Below are positions 33,992 to 42,581 of a stretch of 64,000 bases of DNA, one piece after another; within the stretch, counting starts at the first letter, position 1, and each line of letters starts with the position of its first letter. Below the pieces are notes generated by a model, which saw nothing but the letters and a program-made list of their open reading frames with translations, was not told the DNA's origin and did no database searches. The stretch comes from Ignatzschineria sp. (GTDB lineage: Bacteria > Pseudomonadota > Gammaproteobacteria > Cardiobacteriales > Wohlfahrtiimonadaceae). The position numbers were made by a program, and so were the translations under genes. The DNA is taken from contig JASLFU010000037.1 of assembly GCA_030150405.1 (NCBI GenBank), positions 4,482 to 68,481 on the forward strand, read 5' to 3'.

Positions 33992-35800
33992 ATGGCAAAG
34001 AGACGCAAACGGGCGAATTGGCAGGCATTCCTCGATAAGATGCCGTTTTTACAATCCTTAAAAGGGTATAACTTCAGCAGTTTCCGCGGGGATCTCATGG
34101 GGGGCTTAACGGTGGGGATGATCGCCGTTCCGCTCTCAATGGCGTTGGCGATTAACTCTGGCGTTCCCCCGCAATATGGGCTCTATACCACTATTGTGGC
34201 AGGGTTACTGATTGCAATTTTTGGGGGTTCTCGGTTTAATGTTTCGGGCCCTACGGCGGCTTTTGTGGTGATTTTACAACCGATCACCCATCAATATGGT
34301 TTAACGGGGCTCTTGTTAGCTTCCGCTATGGCGGGGGTTATTCTTTTTGCGATGGGACTCTTTAAATTGGGGAGAATGGTTCATTTTGTGCCCCATCCTG
34401 TGACGGCAGGATTTAGTACCGGTATTGCGATTGTTATCGCTTTAACACAGATTCCTGATCTCTTTGGGACAGAGCCTCTGATCCCAGCTACCGATTTTAT
34501 CTCGCGGTTTGCTTCTATCTGGGAGATGGCCTCTCGTATCTCATGGGTGGATCTTGGCCTTGGGCTCTTTACTTTATCGGGGCTCATTCTTCTTCCCCGT
34601 ATTTTAGGCAATATTCCTCCCCATCTAATTGTATTGGGTGTCAGCGCGCTTTTAGGCGTTTTTCTCACGAATCAGGGCTATGATATTCGCACTATTCAGA
34701 CCGTTTTTAGCTATGAGATTGAGGGGGAGACGTTTTGGGGAATTCCCGCTTTTTTACCTGAGTTTAATCCCCCCTGGAAAGATGCTGGCGGTCACTCAAT
34801 TATCACCTTAGAACTTATTCGGGATCTTCTCCCAAGTGCTTTTGTTATTGCGATCTTAGGGGCTATTGAGTCGCTTCTATGTGCAGTTGTGGCTGATGGA
34901 ATGAAAAACACTCGGCATAATCCAGATGCTGAACTTATGGGGCAAGGGGTGGGGAATATGGTTGCGCCCTTTTTTGGCGGGTTTGCGGCCACAGGCGCTC
35001 TTGCACGAACAGCAGCCAATATTCGTGCCGGCGGAAAAACTCCCTTAGCCTCGGTGATCCATGCGATTTTTGTGCTCTTAACGCTGCTCTTTTTTGCACG
35101 CTTTTTAGGGTATCTTCCTATGGCAAGTTTAGGGGGAATGCTGTTAATGGTGGCGTGGAGTATGGCGGATGTACGTTACTTTAAAGAAACCATAGAGATG
35201 GCGCCGCGGCAAGATCTTATTGTACTTTTTACCTGCTTAATTTTAACCGTTGTCTTCGACATGGTGGTAGCGGTTGCTGTGGGAATGGTGCTCGCTAGCT
35301 TCCTCTTTATGGCGCGTATGACAAAAATTACCGAGACAGAGTTCTTCACCGAGCTTGATGAAGAGGGAAGCGCAGAGGGAGAGCAAGCAGAGCGGGAGGC
35401 AGAAGCAGAAACAGCGCCTTTAGTGCTTCATTATGAGATTCGCGGCCCCTTCTTTTTTGGAGCGGCTCGTAAAACGGTGGAGTCGCTGGATCGTCTTCCC
35501 CATATTCACCGCAATATTGAGGTGATGATTATCCATCTTGCTCGGGTGCCGATGATCGACTTAACGGGGCTGATAGCCTTTAAAACGATGATCGAACGTC
35601 TGCAGTTAAAAGGTATTACGGTGATCTTAACAGGCCTTAATAATGAGACGAAGGCCGTTTTAGGGAAGGCGGGACTCTCGCCGAAAAAGATGGAAGGTAT
35701 CCATTGGGCGGCTTCAAAGGGTGAGGCCGAAGAGATCGCTCGTTCCCTTTGTGAGAGTTGCGAGTCCTCTGTATCGAGTGAAGATTTTACGAAAGATTGA
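33992..35800 (+). CDS. SulP family inorganic anion transporter with STAS domain
   Basis: This is a membrane transporter of the SLC26/SulP family; members move sulfate, bicarbonate or other anions. The 602-aa protein has about 12 hydrophobic segments (residues 25-435), including the early SulP signature GGLTVGMIAVPLSMALAI and FGGSRFNVSGPTAAFVV, and a C-terminal STAS domain (about 455-590) with VPMIDLTGLIAF. A Glu-rich linker (EEGSAEGEQAEREAEAE) joins the two parts. GAGGAG lies before the ATG. The substrate is not set by sequence; sulfate or bicarbonate are the usual candidates. Its stop is 10 bp from the convergent cadR. Confidence 0.92.
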   Translation: MAKRRKRANWQAFLDKMPFLQSLKGYNFSSFRGDLMGGLTVGMIAVPLSMALAINSGVPPQYGLYTTIVAGLLIAIFGGSRFNVSGPTAAFVVILQPITHQYGLTGLLLASAMAGVILFAMGLFKLGRMVHFVPHPVTAGFSTGIAIVIALTQIPDLFGTEPLIPATDFISRFASIWEMASRISWVDLGLGLFTLSGLILLPRILGNIPPHLIVLGVSALLGVFLTNQGYDIRTIQTVFSYEIEGETFWGIPAFLPEFNPPWKDAGGHSIITLELIRDLLPSAFVIAILGAIESLLCAVVADGMKNTRHNPDAELMGQGVGNMVAPFFGGFAATGALARTAANIRAGGKTPLASVIHAIFVLLTLLFFARFLGYLPMASLGGMLLMVAWSMADVRYFKETIEMAPRQDLIVLFTCLILTVVFDMVVAVAVGMVLASFLFMARMTKITETEFFTELDEEGSAEGEQAEREAEAETAPLVLHYEIRGPFFFGAARKTVESLDRLPHIHRNIEVMIIHLARVPMIDLTGLIAFKTMIERLQLKGITVILTGLNNETKAVLGKAGLSPKKMEGIHWAASKGEAEEIARSLCESCESSVSSEDFTKD

Positions 35801-35810
35801 TGGAACTCAT

Positions 35811-36290
35811 CTATGAGAGATGGGTATTTGGCACCCATTTCCGGGGTTCAAGCTGGTTAAGATCTTCTAAAATTGTGCACTCATCCGCCTCATGATTCTG
35901 CTCACAGCGCTCATGAATTTTAGCGAGCTGAGTCTTTAGCGCTTTAAGCTCCTCAATGCGGGCATCGATGTGGAGAAGGTGCTCGCTAATGAGCTCATTA
36001 ATGGGGCGACACCCCTCTTTTTTCTGCGCTGCATCGATCAGTTGATGAATCTCAGCATGGCTCATATCAAAGGCGCGGCAATTACGAATAAGCAGTAGCC
36101 GCTCTAAATGATGTTGGCGGTAGATGCGATAATTGTTAGGGGCGCGTTCTGGTTCGGGAAGTAGCCCCTCTTTTTCAAAATAACGGATAGTCTCTACAGG
36201 AATTAAACTCGCTTTCGATAACTCCCCTATACGCATCGCCAGACTCTTTTTAGCCATATTTTTATGCTTTAAATGTTCTAGCTTATCCAT
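35811..36290 (-). CDS. cadR: CadR-type MerR family Cd(II)/Pb(II)-responsive regulator
   Basis: This MerR-type activator would bend the cad promoter when bound to cadmium, lead or zinc. The winged helix-turn-helix is at residues 20-70 (MRIGELSKASLIPVETIRYF), followed by the long dimer helix. Metal ligands C94, C129 and C138 are in the CadR positions (EGCRPI, ERCEQNHEADEC). The start at 36290 is preferred because AGAGGAGA precedes it closely; the ATGs at codons 12 and 19 have no ribosome site. It is divergent from cadA, with the palindromic promoter in between. Confidence 0.9.
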   Translation of the reverse strand: MDKLEHLKHKNMAKKSLAMRIGELSKASLIPVETIRYFEKEGLLPEPERAPNNYRIYRQHHLERLLLIRNCRAFDMSHAEIHQLIDAAQKKEGCRPINELISEHLLHIDARIEELKALKTQLAKIHERCEQNHEADECTILEDLNQLEPRKWVPNTHLS

Positions 36291-36333
36291 TTTCTCCTCT
36301 CTTTAAGCACAATTGCTTATTTTGTAAATCGAT

Positions 36334-36364
36334 TTGACTCTGTAGTAACTATAGGGTGTGTAAT
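36334..36364 (+). promoter_or_regulatory. MerR-type promoter/operator of cadA
   Basis: The -35 TTGACT (36334-36339) and -10 TGTAAT (36359-36364) are 19 bp apart, the stretched spacing MerR regulators act on. The spacer contains a dyad ACTCTGTAGT-A-ACTATAGGGT (36337-36357, 8 of 10 positions symmetric), similar to known CadR and ZntR operators. Confidence 0.8.
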
Positions 36365-36443
36365 GCGGGATAACAAATTTTATTCGTTATTGCTTAAATT
36401 GAGAGAGGCCTGTTGCGCAGTTGCAAAAGAGTAAGGAGTAGAG

Positions 36444-38750
36444 ATGACTTTAGAGAAGGATCAAGCGCTTGCTAGCGTAAGGGAAGAGGAGGAGAATCTC
36501 CACGATCACGATCACGATCACGATCACGATCACGATCACGATCACGATCACGATCACGATCACGGGGAAACGAGCTGTTGCGCCATCCCGGAAGATAATA
36601 GCGAAATGCTCGCTAATTTAGAGATCCCCGACACCCATACGCATGACATTATCTATATTAAAGAGATGGATTGCCCCATGGAATCGGCGCTGATTGAAAA
36701 TGTCTTAAAAGATCAAACCGCAATTTTAGAGATCTACTTTAACTATCTAAAGCGGGAAGCGCACATTATTCATGATGGTGATATCACTCCGATGCTCGAA
36801 AAAATTCGCGCAATTAATATGACGCCAATTGTTGTCACCGATGGGCAATCTCGTGAGGTGGAAAAGACTCTCTATGAGAAGTATGAAACGCCGCGACTGA
36901 TTCTCTCTGGAATTTCTGCTGCAATGGCGGAGGTGGCCCATTTTGCGGGCTGGAACACCCTATTTAGTGCTCTTTTTGCGTTTATTTCAATCGCTTTAGT
37001 GGGGCTGACGACCTATAAAAAAGGTTGGATTGCTCTAAAAAATCGCACGCTTAATATTAATGCTTTAATGAGTGTCGCCGTTACTGGCGCAATTCTTTTG
37101 GGGGAATTTCCAGAAGCGGCGATGGTGATCTTTCTCTTTACACTCTCTGAGTTAATAGAGGCAAAATCGCTCACTAAAGCTCAAAATGCGGTAGAAAAGC
37201 TGCTCCACCTAGCGCCCGATGTAGCTCTTGTCGTGAACGAGAATGGGGTAGAAGAGAGACCTCTAGAAAGGGTAGAAAAAGGGGATATTATTCGTGTCGT
37301 TCCCGGTGGGCGTTTACCTTTAGATGGTGTGATTATTCGAGGGGCCTCGAGCTTTGATGAATCCCCTATTACGGGAGAGAGCCTTCCTGTGGATAAGTCT
37401 GTGGATCAGATTGTGTATGCAGGGAGTATAAATCAGCAGGGAGAGATCGATTATCGAGCCACTACAACGGCGGAGAACTCCACGCTAGCTAAAATTGTAC
37501 GCACCATCGAGGAGGCGCAGGGCAAGCGCGCACCGGTTGAGCGTTTTATCGATCGTTTTGCGGCGATCTATACACCCGTTGTTTTTCTAGTGGGAATTGC
37601 TATTGCGCTTCTTTCGCCATTTTTTGGGGTCTCGTGGTATCAGAGCATCTACAATGCGTTAGTGGTGCTGATTATCGCTTGCCCTTGTGCGCTTGTAATC
37701 TCTACCCCCGTGGCTGTGGTGAGTGCTTTAACTCTATTAGCGCGCCATGGAATTTTGGTAAAGGGGGGCGAGTATATTGAAAAAGGTGCAAGTTTAACCC
37801 ATTTGGCGTTTGATAAAACAGGCACATTAACGCAAGGAGCGCCCAAGTTAACGGAGGTGATTCCGATGCACGCCGCTTTTGAGGAGGAGCACTCCTTAGC
37901 GATGCCGTATGCTATGAATTTAGCCGGACGTTCCGATCATCCTATTTCACGGGCTATTGTGCGTGATTATGGAGGGCAATCGTTCGAGGTAGAAAACTTT
38001 ACGGCTATCCCCGGACAAGGAGTGATGGGGGAGATAGATGGGGAGCATCTCTACTTAGGAAATCGCACATTAATGATGGAAAAAGGTATCGACCTAAGCG
38101 GGGCAGATGCGGCGATAAAAGCGGTTGAAACTTCTGGAGCGAGCCTTTCGATTTTTGCTAAGGGAAGAGAAGTTATGGCGCTTTTTGTGGTTTCTGATCC
38201 TTTAAAGAAAGGGGTGAAAGAGGCCTTGAAATCCCTTAAAGATCGGGGGTTAATGCCGATTTTGCTCTCAGGCGATCATGAGGGAGCGGTAAATCATGTG
38301 GCAAGAGAGGTAGGCATTACAGAGGCCCATGGCGAGCTTTTACCTGAAGATAAAACAGCTATTTTGCGCTCCCATCAAGTTGCTAAAGGCAAGGGAACTG
38401 ATGGGCAATCGGTGGGGATGATTGGGGATGGTATCAATGATGCTCCGGCCTTAGCCACAGCCGATGTGGGCTTTGCGATGGGGGCTATCGGAAGCGATGT
38501 AGCGATCGAAACAGCTAATGTAGCCATTATGGATGATGATCTGCGTAAGCTCCCTACCTTCTTTGGTGTCTCGCAAAAGACCTTGTCGATTATTAAGCAA
38601 AATATCACACTTGCGTTGGGGATTAAGCTTGTCTTCTTTATTGCTGTGCTCTTAGGGCATGGTTCTATGTGGGGGGCTGTATTTGCGGATGTCGGGGCTA
38701 GTATTATTGTGATTTTAAATAGCTTACGAGCTTTAAGATTTAAGGAGTAG
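36444..38750 (+). CDS. cadA: cadmium/zinc/lead-exporting P1B-type ATPase
   Basis: This pump exports Cd2+, Zn2+ or Pb2+. The N-terminus carries ten His-Asp repeats (from residue 20), then CC near residue 41, and a degenerate heavy-metal domain with MDCPME (C77). The membrane metal site is CPC at 413-415 and the phosphorylation site DKTGT begins at D457; GDGINDAPALATADVG is the hinge. The last helix carries the D residue of Zn/Cd pumps (FADVGASIIVILNSLR). The 768-aa length is usual. It is controlled by CadR through the palindromic promoter upstream. The repeat is described under findings. Confidence 0.95.
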   Translation: MTLEKDQALASVREEEENLHDHDHDHDHDHDHDHDHDHDHGETSCCAIPEDNSEMLANLEIPDTHTHDIIYIKEMDCPMESALIENVLKDQTAILEIYFNYLKREAHIIHDGDITPMLEKIRAINMTPIVVTDGQSREVEKTLYEKYETPRLILSGISAAMAEVAHFAGWNTLFSALFAFISIALVGLTTYKKGWIALKNRTLNINALMSVAVTGAILLGEFPEAAMVIFLFTLSELIEAKSLTKAQNAVEKLLHLAPDVALVVNENGVEERPLERVEKGDIIRVVPGGRLPLDGVIIRGASSFDESPITGESLPVDKSVDQIVYAGSINQQGEIDYRATTTAENSTLAKIVRTIEEAQGKRAPVERFIDRFAAIYTPVVFLVGIAIALLSPFFGVSWYQSIYNALVVLIIACPCALVISTPVAVVSALTLLARHGILVKGGEYIEKGASLTHLAFDKTGTLTQGAPKLTEVIPMHAAFEEEHSLAMPYAMNLAGRSDHPISRAIVRDYGGQSFEVENFTAIPGQGVMGEIDGEHLYLGNRTLMMEKGIDLSGADAAIKAVETSGASLSIFAKGREVMALFVVSDPLKKGVKEALKSLKDRGLMPILLSGDHEGAVNHVAREVGITEAHGELLPEDKTAILRSHQVAKGKGTDGQSVGMIGDGINDAPALATADVGFAMGAIGSDVAIETANVAIMDDDLRKLPTFFGVSQKTLSIIKQNITLALGIKLVFFIAVLLGHGSMWGAVFADVGASIIVILNSLRALRFKE
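36501..36563 (+). repeat. (CACGAT)10-CAC in-frame hexanucleotide repeat in cadA
   Basis: Ten perfect copies of CACGAT plus a final CAC encode alternating His and Asp. Because the unit is two codons, a change in copy number keeps the frame but alters the length of the metal-binding arm. Confidence 0.95.
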
Positions 38751-38827
38751 CGGAAGATTAGCGCTTTTCTCTTGATATATTTCGACTACTGAGTCTATTG
38801 AATATAGATATATATAATTGAGAGATA

Positions 38828-38866
38828 GAAAAATCCCCGAAGGTTAAACCTCTCGGGGATTTTTTA
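38828..38866. terminator. bidirectional terminator between cadA and gltS
   Basis: AATCCCCGA (38832-38840) pairs with TCGGGGATT (38853-38861), with A-rich and T-rich flanks, so it can end both convergent genes. Confidence 0.85.
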
Positions 38867-38952
38867 TAGATAATTTTTATAGTGCTTTGCATATTTAACA
38901 GACTAATTTTAGCATGGTTGGCTTTTAGTCTTGCAGAAGCGATTCACCCTTA

Positions 38953-40191
38953 TTAACCGACAATATTGGGGAAGAAGGGAAGCATCAGGAAGCCTTTAAT
39001 CACAATCGCATTCACGATATCGATAAAGAACGCTCCTACCATGGGCACCACTAAGAACGCAGTCCGTGATGGGCCAAAACGCTCGGTGACTGCTTGCATG
39101 TTTGCAATAGCGGTGGGTGTTGCACCTAAACCAAAACCACAGTGACCTGCAGCGAGTACAGCAGCGTCGTAGTTTTTACCCATAATGGGGTAGGTTACAA
39201 AGATGGCATAAAACGCCATAAATGCTGCTTGTACCGCGAGGATAATCACCATCGGTACGGCAAGAGATGCAAGCTCCCAAAGCTTAAGGCTCATTAAAGC
39301 CATCGCTAAGAAGAGAGAGAGGCTGACGTTTCCAACAATCGAGACAGAGCGCTCAAAAACGATCTGCTTACTAAATACAGATAAAACGTTATTGATGATA
39401 ACGCCCACAAAGAGAACACAAACGAAGGTGGGAAGGGCGAATTTAGTCTCGCTTAAGAAGTCGGCAAGATAGCTTCCTAACGCTAAGCTCACAAAGATCA
39501 TAGCGATCGTCTCTAAAAGGGCAGTAGCGGTAATGCGGCGGATAGCTTTAGGCTCTTCAAAAGCACTGGAACCTTCTGAAACTTCTGGCGCCTCATCATT
39601 AAGAGCGGTACTGCCATCATTGAGAACTTTCTGTTTACGGAGTAAGAAACGTGCTGAAGGACCGCCTACTAAGCCCCCTAAAACCAGGCCGAAGGTCGCA
39701 CATGCCATGGCAACTTCTTTAGCGTTTGCAAAACCATATTTATCTGCAAATACGCCACTCCAAGCTGCACCCGTTCCATGACCGCCAGAAAGAGTAACTG
39801 AACCGGCTAAAAGGCCCATAAGAGGATCGATACCAAGGATCGTTGCTAAACCAACACCTACGATATTTTGGATGATTAAGAAGCCGACCACCACAATTAA
39901 GAAGATAAAGAGGGCACGGCCACCGCGACGAAGGCTTGCGAAGTTTGCGTTAAGCCCGATGGTTGCAAAGAAAGCAAGCATTAAAGGAGTTTGAAGAACC
40001 GTATCAAATTGTACTTCAAAGTCGAAGAGCATTTTGATCAGAAGCATCACAAATGCGATGAGCAATCCCCCCGCTACTGGGCTTGGAATTGTGTAACGGT
40101 TTAGCGCTGGAATTTTCGCCACTAAGTAGCGACCTAAAATCAGCGTCAGGCTCGCCATAACTAGCGTTCCATAGACATCAAATTTAAACAT
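38953..40191 (-). CDS. gltS: sodium/glutamate symporter GltS
   Basis: This Na+-coupled glutamate permease belongs to the ESS family. The 412-aa protein has about ten hydrophobic segments with the two-fold repeated family motifs, including GLLAGSVTLSGGHGTGAAW near residue 130 and AAGHCGFGLGATPTAIANM near residue 345. The length is typical (E. coli 401 aa). TAGGAG precedes the ATG. It appears monocistronic and ends near a bidirectional terminator shared with cadA. Confidence 0.93.
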   Translation of the reverse strand: MFKFDVYGTLVMASLTLILGRYLVAKIPALNRYTIPSPVAGGLLIAFVMLLIKMLFDFEVQFDTVLQTPLMLAFFATIGLNANFASLRRGGRALFIFLIVVVGFLIIQNIVGVGLATILGIDPLMGLLAGSVTLSGGHGTGAAWSGVFADKYGFANAKEVAMACATFGLVLGGLVGGPSARFLLRKQKVLNDGSTALNDEAPEVSEGSSAFEEPKAIRRITATALLETIAMIFVSLALGSYLADFLSETKFALPTFVCVLFVGVIINNVLSVFSKQIVFERSVSIVGNVSLSLFLAMALMSLKLWELASLAVPMVIILAVQAAFMAFYAIFVTYPIMGKNYDAAVLAAGHCGFGLGATPTAIANMQAVTERFGPSRTAFLVVPMVGAFFIDIVNAIVIKGFLMLPFFPNIVG

Positions 40192-40479
40192 AAGGGTCTC
40201 CTAAGTATCAGTAATAACCACTCGAAAATCCTCGCAAACCAGCGCAGGCTTGAGAAGATTCTCCAATAATTATGTGTGAGATAAAAGAGAGAGATTATAA
40301 CAAAGGTTTTTATAAAGCTATCGGAAAACAGCGAAAAGTAATAAAACAGGGTGAATAATCTTGCAGAGACTCCCCCGCAATTGCGCTTTCCTGCTATACT
40401 CAGAGAGTAAATATTTAAGGTTTTTTGAAAGAATAAAAAAGAATGTGATTCAGACTCCCAAACAGTAGGAGAGAGAAAA

Positions 40480-41112
40480 ATGAAAAGAGTATTTTTAACT
40501 GCGGCCCTATCTTTAAGCCTGCTATTTCCCACGTTATCGGTGGCGAAAGAGCGTTTTATTATCGATTATTTTAATAATTTTAAGACACTTGAGGCCGATT
40601 TTAATCAGATCGTAAAGAGTAAGCAGAGCAGTGAAACTTCTTCAGGACATCTAAAACTTCAAAAGCCAGAAGGGGAGAGCCTTAAACCTAAGTTTGTATT
40701 CGATTATAAAAAGCCCTATGCCCAACTCTTAATGAGTAATGGAGAGAAGCTTTGGCATTATGATGTGGATCTGATGCAGGTGGTTATTAAACCTACAAAA
40801 GAGTTAGAGAATAACCCTTTATTGATGGTGCTTTTAGGAGATCGAACATTGGATCAATCCTTTACCATTCAGACTGTGAGTAATGGGCAGAGCTATATTC
40901 TCTTCCCGAAAAATCCTCAAGATGGTTTGGAGATTCTCTCGATTGATGTCAATTTCAAGGGCAAAAAGCTCCACTCTTTTGTGGCGAAAGATCTTACCGG
41001 TCAAACCGTAACCTTTGAATTACAAAGAGTGCAGGAAAATCGTCCACTAGAGGCTTCGAGTTTTGAGTTTCGCGCCCCTAAAGATGTGGATGTGATCGAC
41101 GAGACACGCTAA
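40480..41112 (+). CDS. lolA: outer-membrane lipoprotein carrier protein LolA
   Basis: This periplasmic chaperone carries lipoproteins from LolCDE in the inner membrane to LolB. It has a signal peptide (MKRVFLTAALSLSLLFPTLSVA, cut about after residue 22) and the open beta-barrel pattern of LolA, with FNNFKTLEADFNQIVKS, FVFDYKKPYAQLLMSNGEKLWHYDVDL and a C-terminal ESSFEFRAPKDVDVI-like ending. The mature length of about 188 aa is normal. AGGAG lies before the ATG. Its TAA stop overlaps the rarA start (TAATG), so the two are coupled; lolA-rarA is a common gammaproteobacterial pair. Confidence 0.93.
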   Translation: MKRVFLTAALSLSLLFPTLSVAKERFIIDYFNNFKTLEADFNQIVKSKQSSETSSGHLKLQKPEGESLKPKFVFDYKKPYAQLLMSNGEKLWHYDVDLMQVVIKPTKELENNPLLMVLLGDRTLDQSFTIQTVSNGQSYILFPKNPQDGLEILSIDVNFKGKKLHSFVAKDLTGQTVTFELQRVQENRPLEASSFEFRAPKDVDVIDETR

Positions 41113-42437
41113 TGGCGGATCTGTTTGATAGCTTAATCGAAGAGTCAACGCTGCAATTCTCCCCCTTAGCGGATCTTGCACGGCCTAAAAATTTAAGCGA
41201 GGTAGTGGGGCAGGAGCATCTATTGGCTCCGGGAAAACCTCTTTTTGAGGCCTTTAAATCGGGGCAGCCCCACTCAATGATCTTTTGGGGGCCTCCAGGT
41301 GTCGGCAAGACAACATTGGCTAATCTTGTGGCGCAGGAGTTTGAGGCTGAGTTTATCTCACTCTCCGCCGTTTTCTCTGGAGTAAAGGAGATTCGTCAGG
41401 CTATTGGAGAGGCGGAAAATTACCGCTTGCAAGGTAAGCGCACCATCCTCTTTATTGATGAAATTCATCGCTTTAACAAGGGGCAGCAAGATGCGCTGCT
41501 CCCCTTTGTGGAGTCGGGGCTGGTCACCTTTATCGGAGCTACTACAGAAAATCCCTCCTTTGAGATTAACCAGGCGCTGCTTTCTCGGGCATTTGTCTAT
41601 GTTTTAGAGCCCTTATCGGATGAGGCGCTCACAAAGCTCTTAACCCGAGCGCTCACTACTTATTACCCTGATTTTACGATCGAGCCTGCGGCGCTTTCGC
41701 TCATTATTCAATATGCTAACGGAGATGGTCGGCGCTCGCTTAATCTGCTTCAGCAAGTTTTAACGATCGCTAAATCGAACGCTGAAAAAGCGATCACCCT
41801 TGAATTTGTAGAGAAGACACTCTCTAGCCAACCTAAGCAGTTTGATAAGCAGGGGGATTATTTTTACGATCAGATCTCCGCACTTCATAAATCGATTCGG
41901 GGTTCAGACCCTAATGCTGCGCTCTATTGGTTTTCGCTCATGATGGATTCCGGCGTTGATCCCCGTTATTTAGGGCGCCGAATCTTAATGATTGCCTGGG
42001 AAGATATCGGGTTAGCGGATCCCCGGGGGATTCAGATCGCTACCGATGCCCTGACCACTTACGAACGGCTCGGCAGCCCGGAGGGGGATCTAGCACTTGC
42101 GCAAGCGGCTATCTATTTAGCCTGTGCGGCAAAATCCAACGCCGGTTATAGTGCTTTTAAACAAGCAAGAGCCTTTGTGGAAAACGATCAAACCCGCCCT
42201 GTACCGCTTCATTTACGCAATGCTCCTACAAAATTGATGGCCGATTTAGGCCATGGAAAACATTACCGCTACGCCCACGATGAGCCTGGAGCTTATGCCG
42301 CCGGCGAATATTATTTCCCCGAAGGGTTAGAAGAGCAGGAATGGTACAAGCCTACCGACCGCGGCTTAGAAGGGCAGATCAGTAAAAAACTGGAATACCT
42401 CAAAGAGCTAGATAGAAGGGCGAGGGAGAGAGGGTGA
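41112..42437 (+). CDS. rarA: replication-associated recombination protein RarA (MgsA)
   Basis: This AAA+ ATPase acts at stalled replication forks with SSB. The 441-aa protein has Walker A GPPGVGKTTLA around residue 55, Walker B FIDEIHRFNKGQQDALLP near 110, the sensor region GATTENPSFEINQALLSR near 140, and the C-terminal tetramerisation domain with HKSIRGSDPNAALYW and MPEGLEEQ-like end (FPEGLEEQ). Length and motifs fit the family fully. It is translated from the lolA message by overlap of stop and start. Confidence 0.95.
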   Translation: MADLFDSLIEESTLQFSPLADLARPKNLSEVVGQEHLLAPGKPLFEAFKSGQPHSMIFWGPPGVGKTTLANLVAQEFEAEFISLSAVFSGVKEIRQAIGEAENYRLQGKRTILFIDEIHRFNKGQQDALLPFVESGLVTFIGATTENPSFEINQALLSRAFVYVLEPLSDEALTKLLTRALTTYYPDFTIEPAALSLIIQYANGDGRRSLNLLQQVLTIAKSNAEKAITLEFVEKTLSSQPKQFDKQGDYFYDQISALHKSIRGSDPNAALYWFSLMMDSGVDPRYLGRRILMIAWEDIGLADPRGIQIATDALTTYERLGSPEGDLALAQAAIYLACAAKSNAGYSAFKQARAFVENDQTRPVPLHLRNAPTKLMADLGHGKHYRYAHDEPGAYAAGEYYFPEGLEEQEWYKPTDRGLEGQISKKLEYLKELDRRARERG

Positions 42438-42581
42438 AAAACTCTTTTTCCACCTAACTAACCTTTACTATATAGATTTGTTTTAGTGAAAGAGTCGAGC
42501 ATAGTTTGGTTGCCTGTTGTAAACTATTGACATTTTTATATTATCTAGAAAATCTTTGCTTCAATAGCAGTGGGAGAGTTG

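Noticed and set aside
36501..36563. (CACGAT)10 as a CRISPR-like array
   Set aside because: There are no spacers; it is an uninterrupted in-frame codon repeat.
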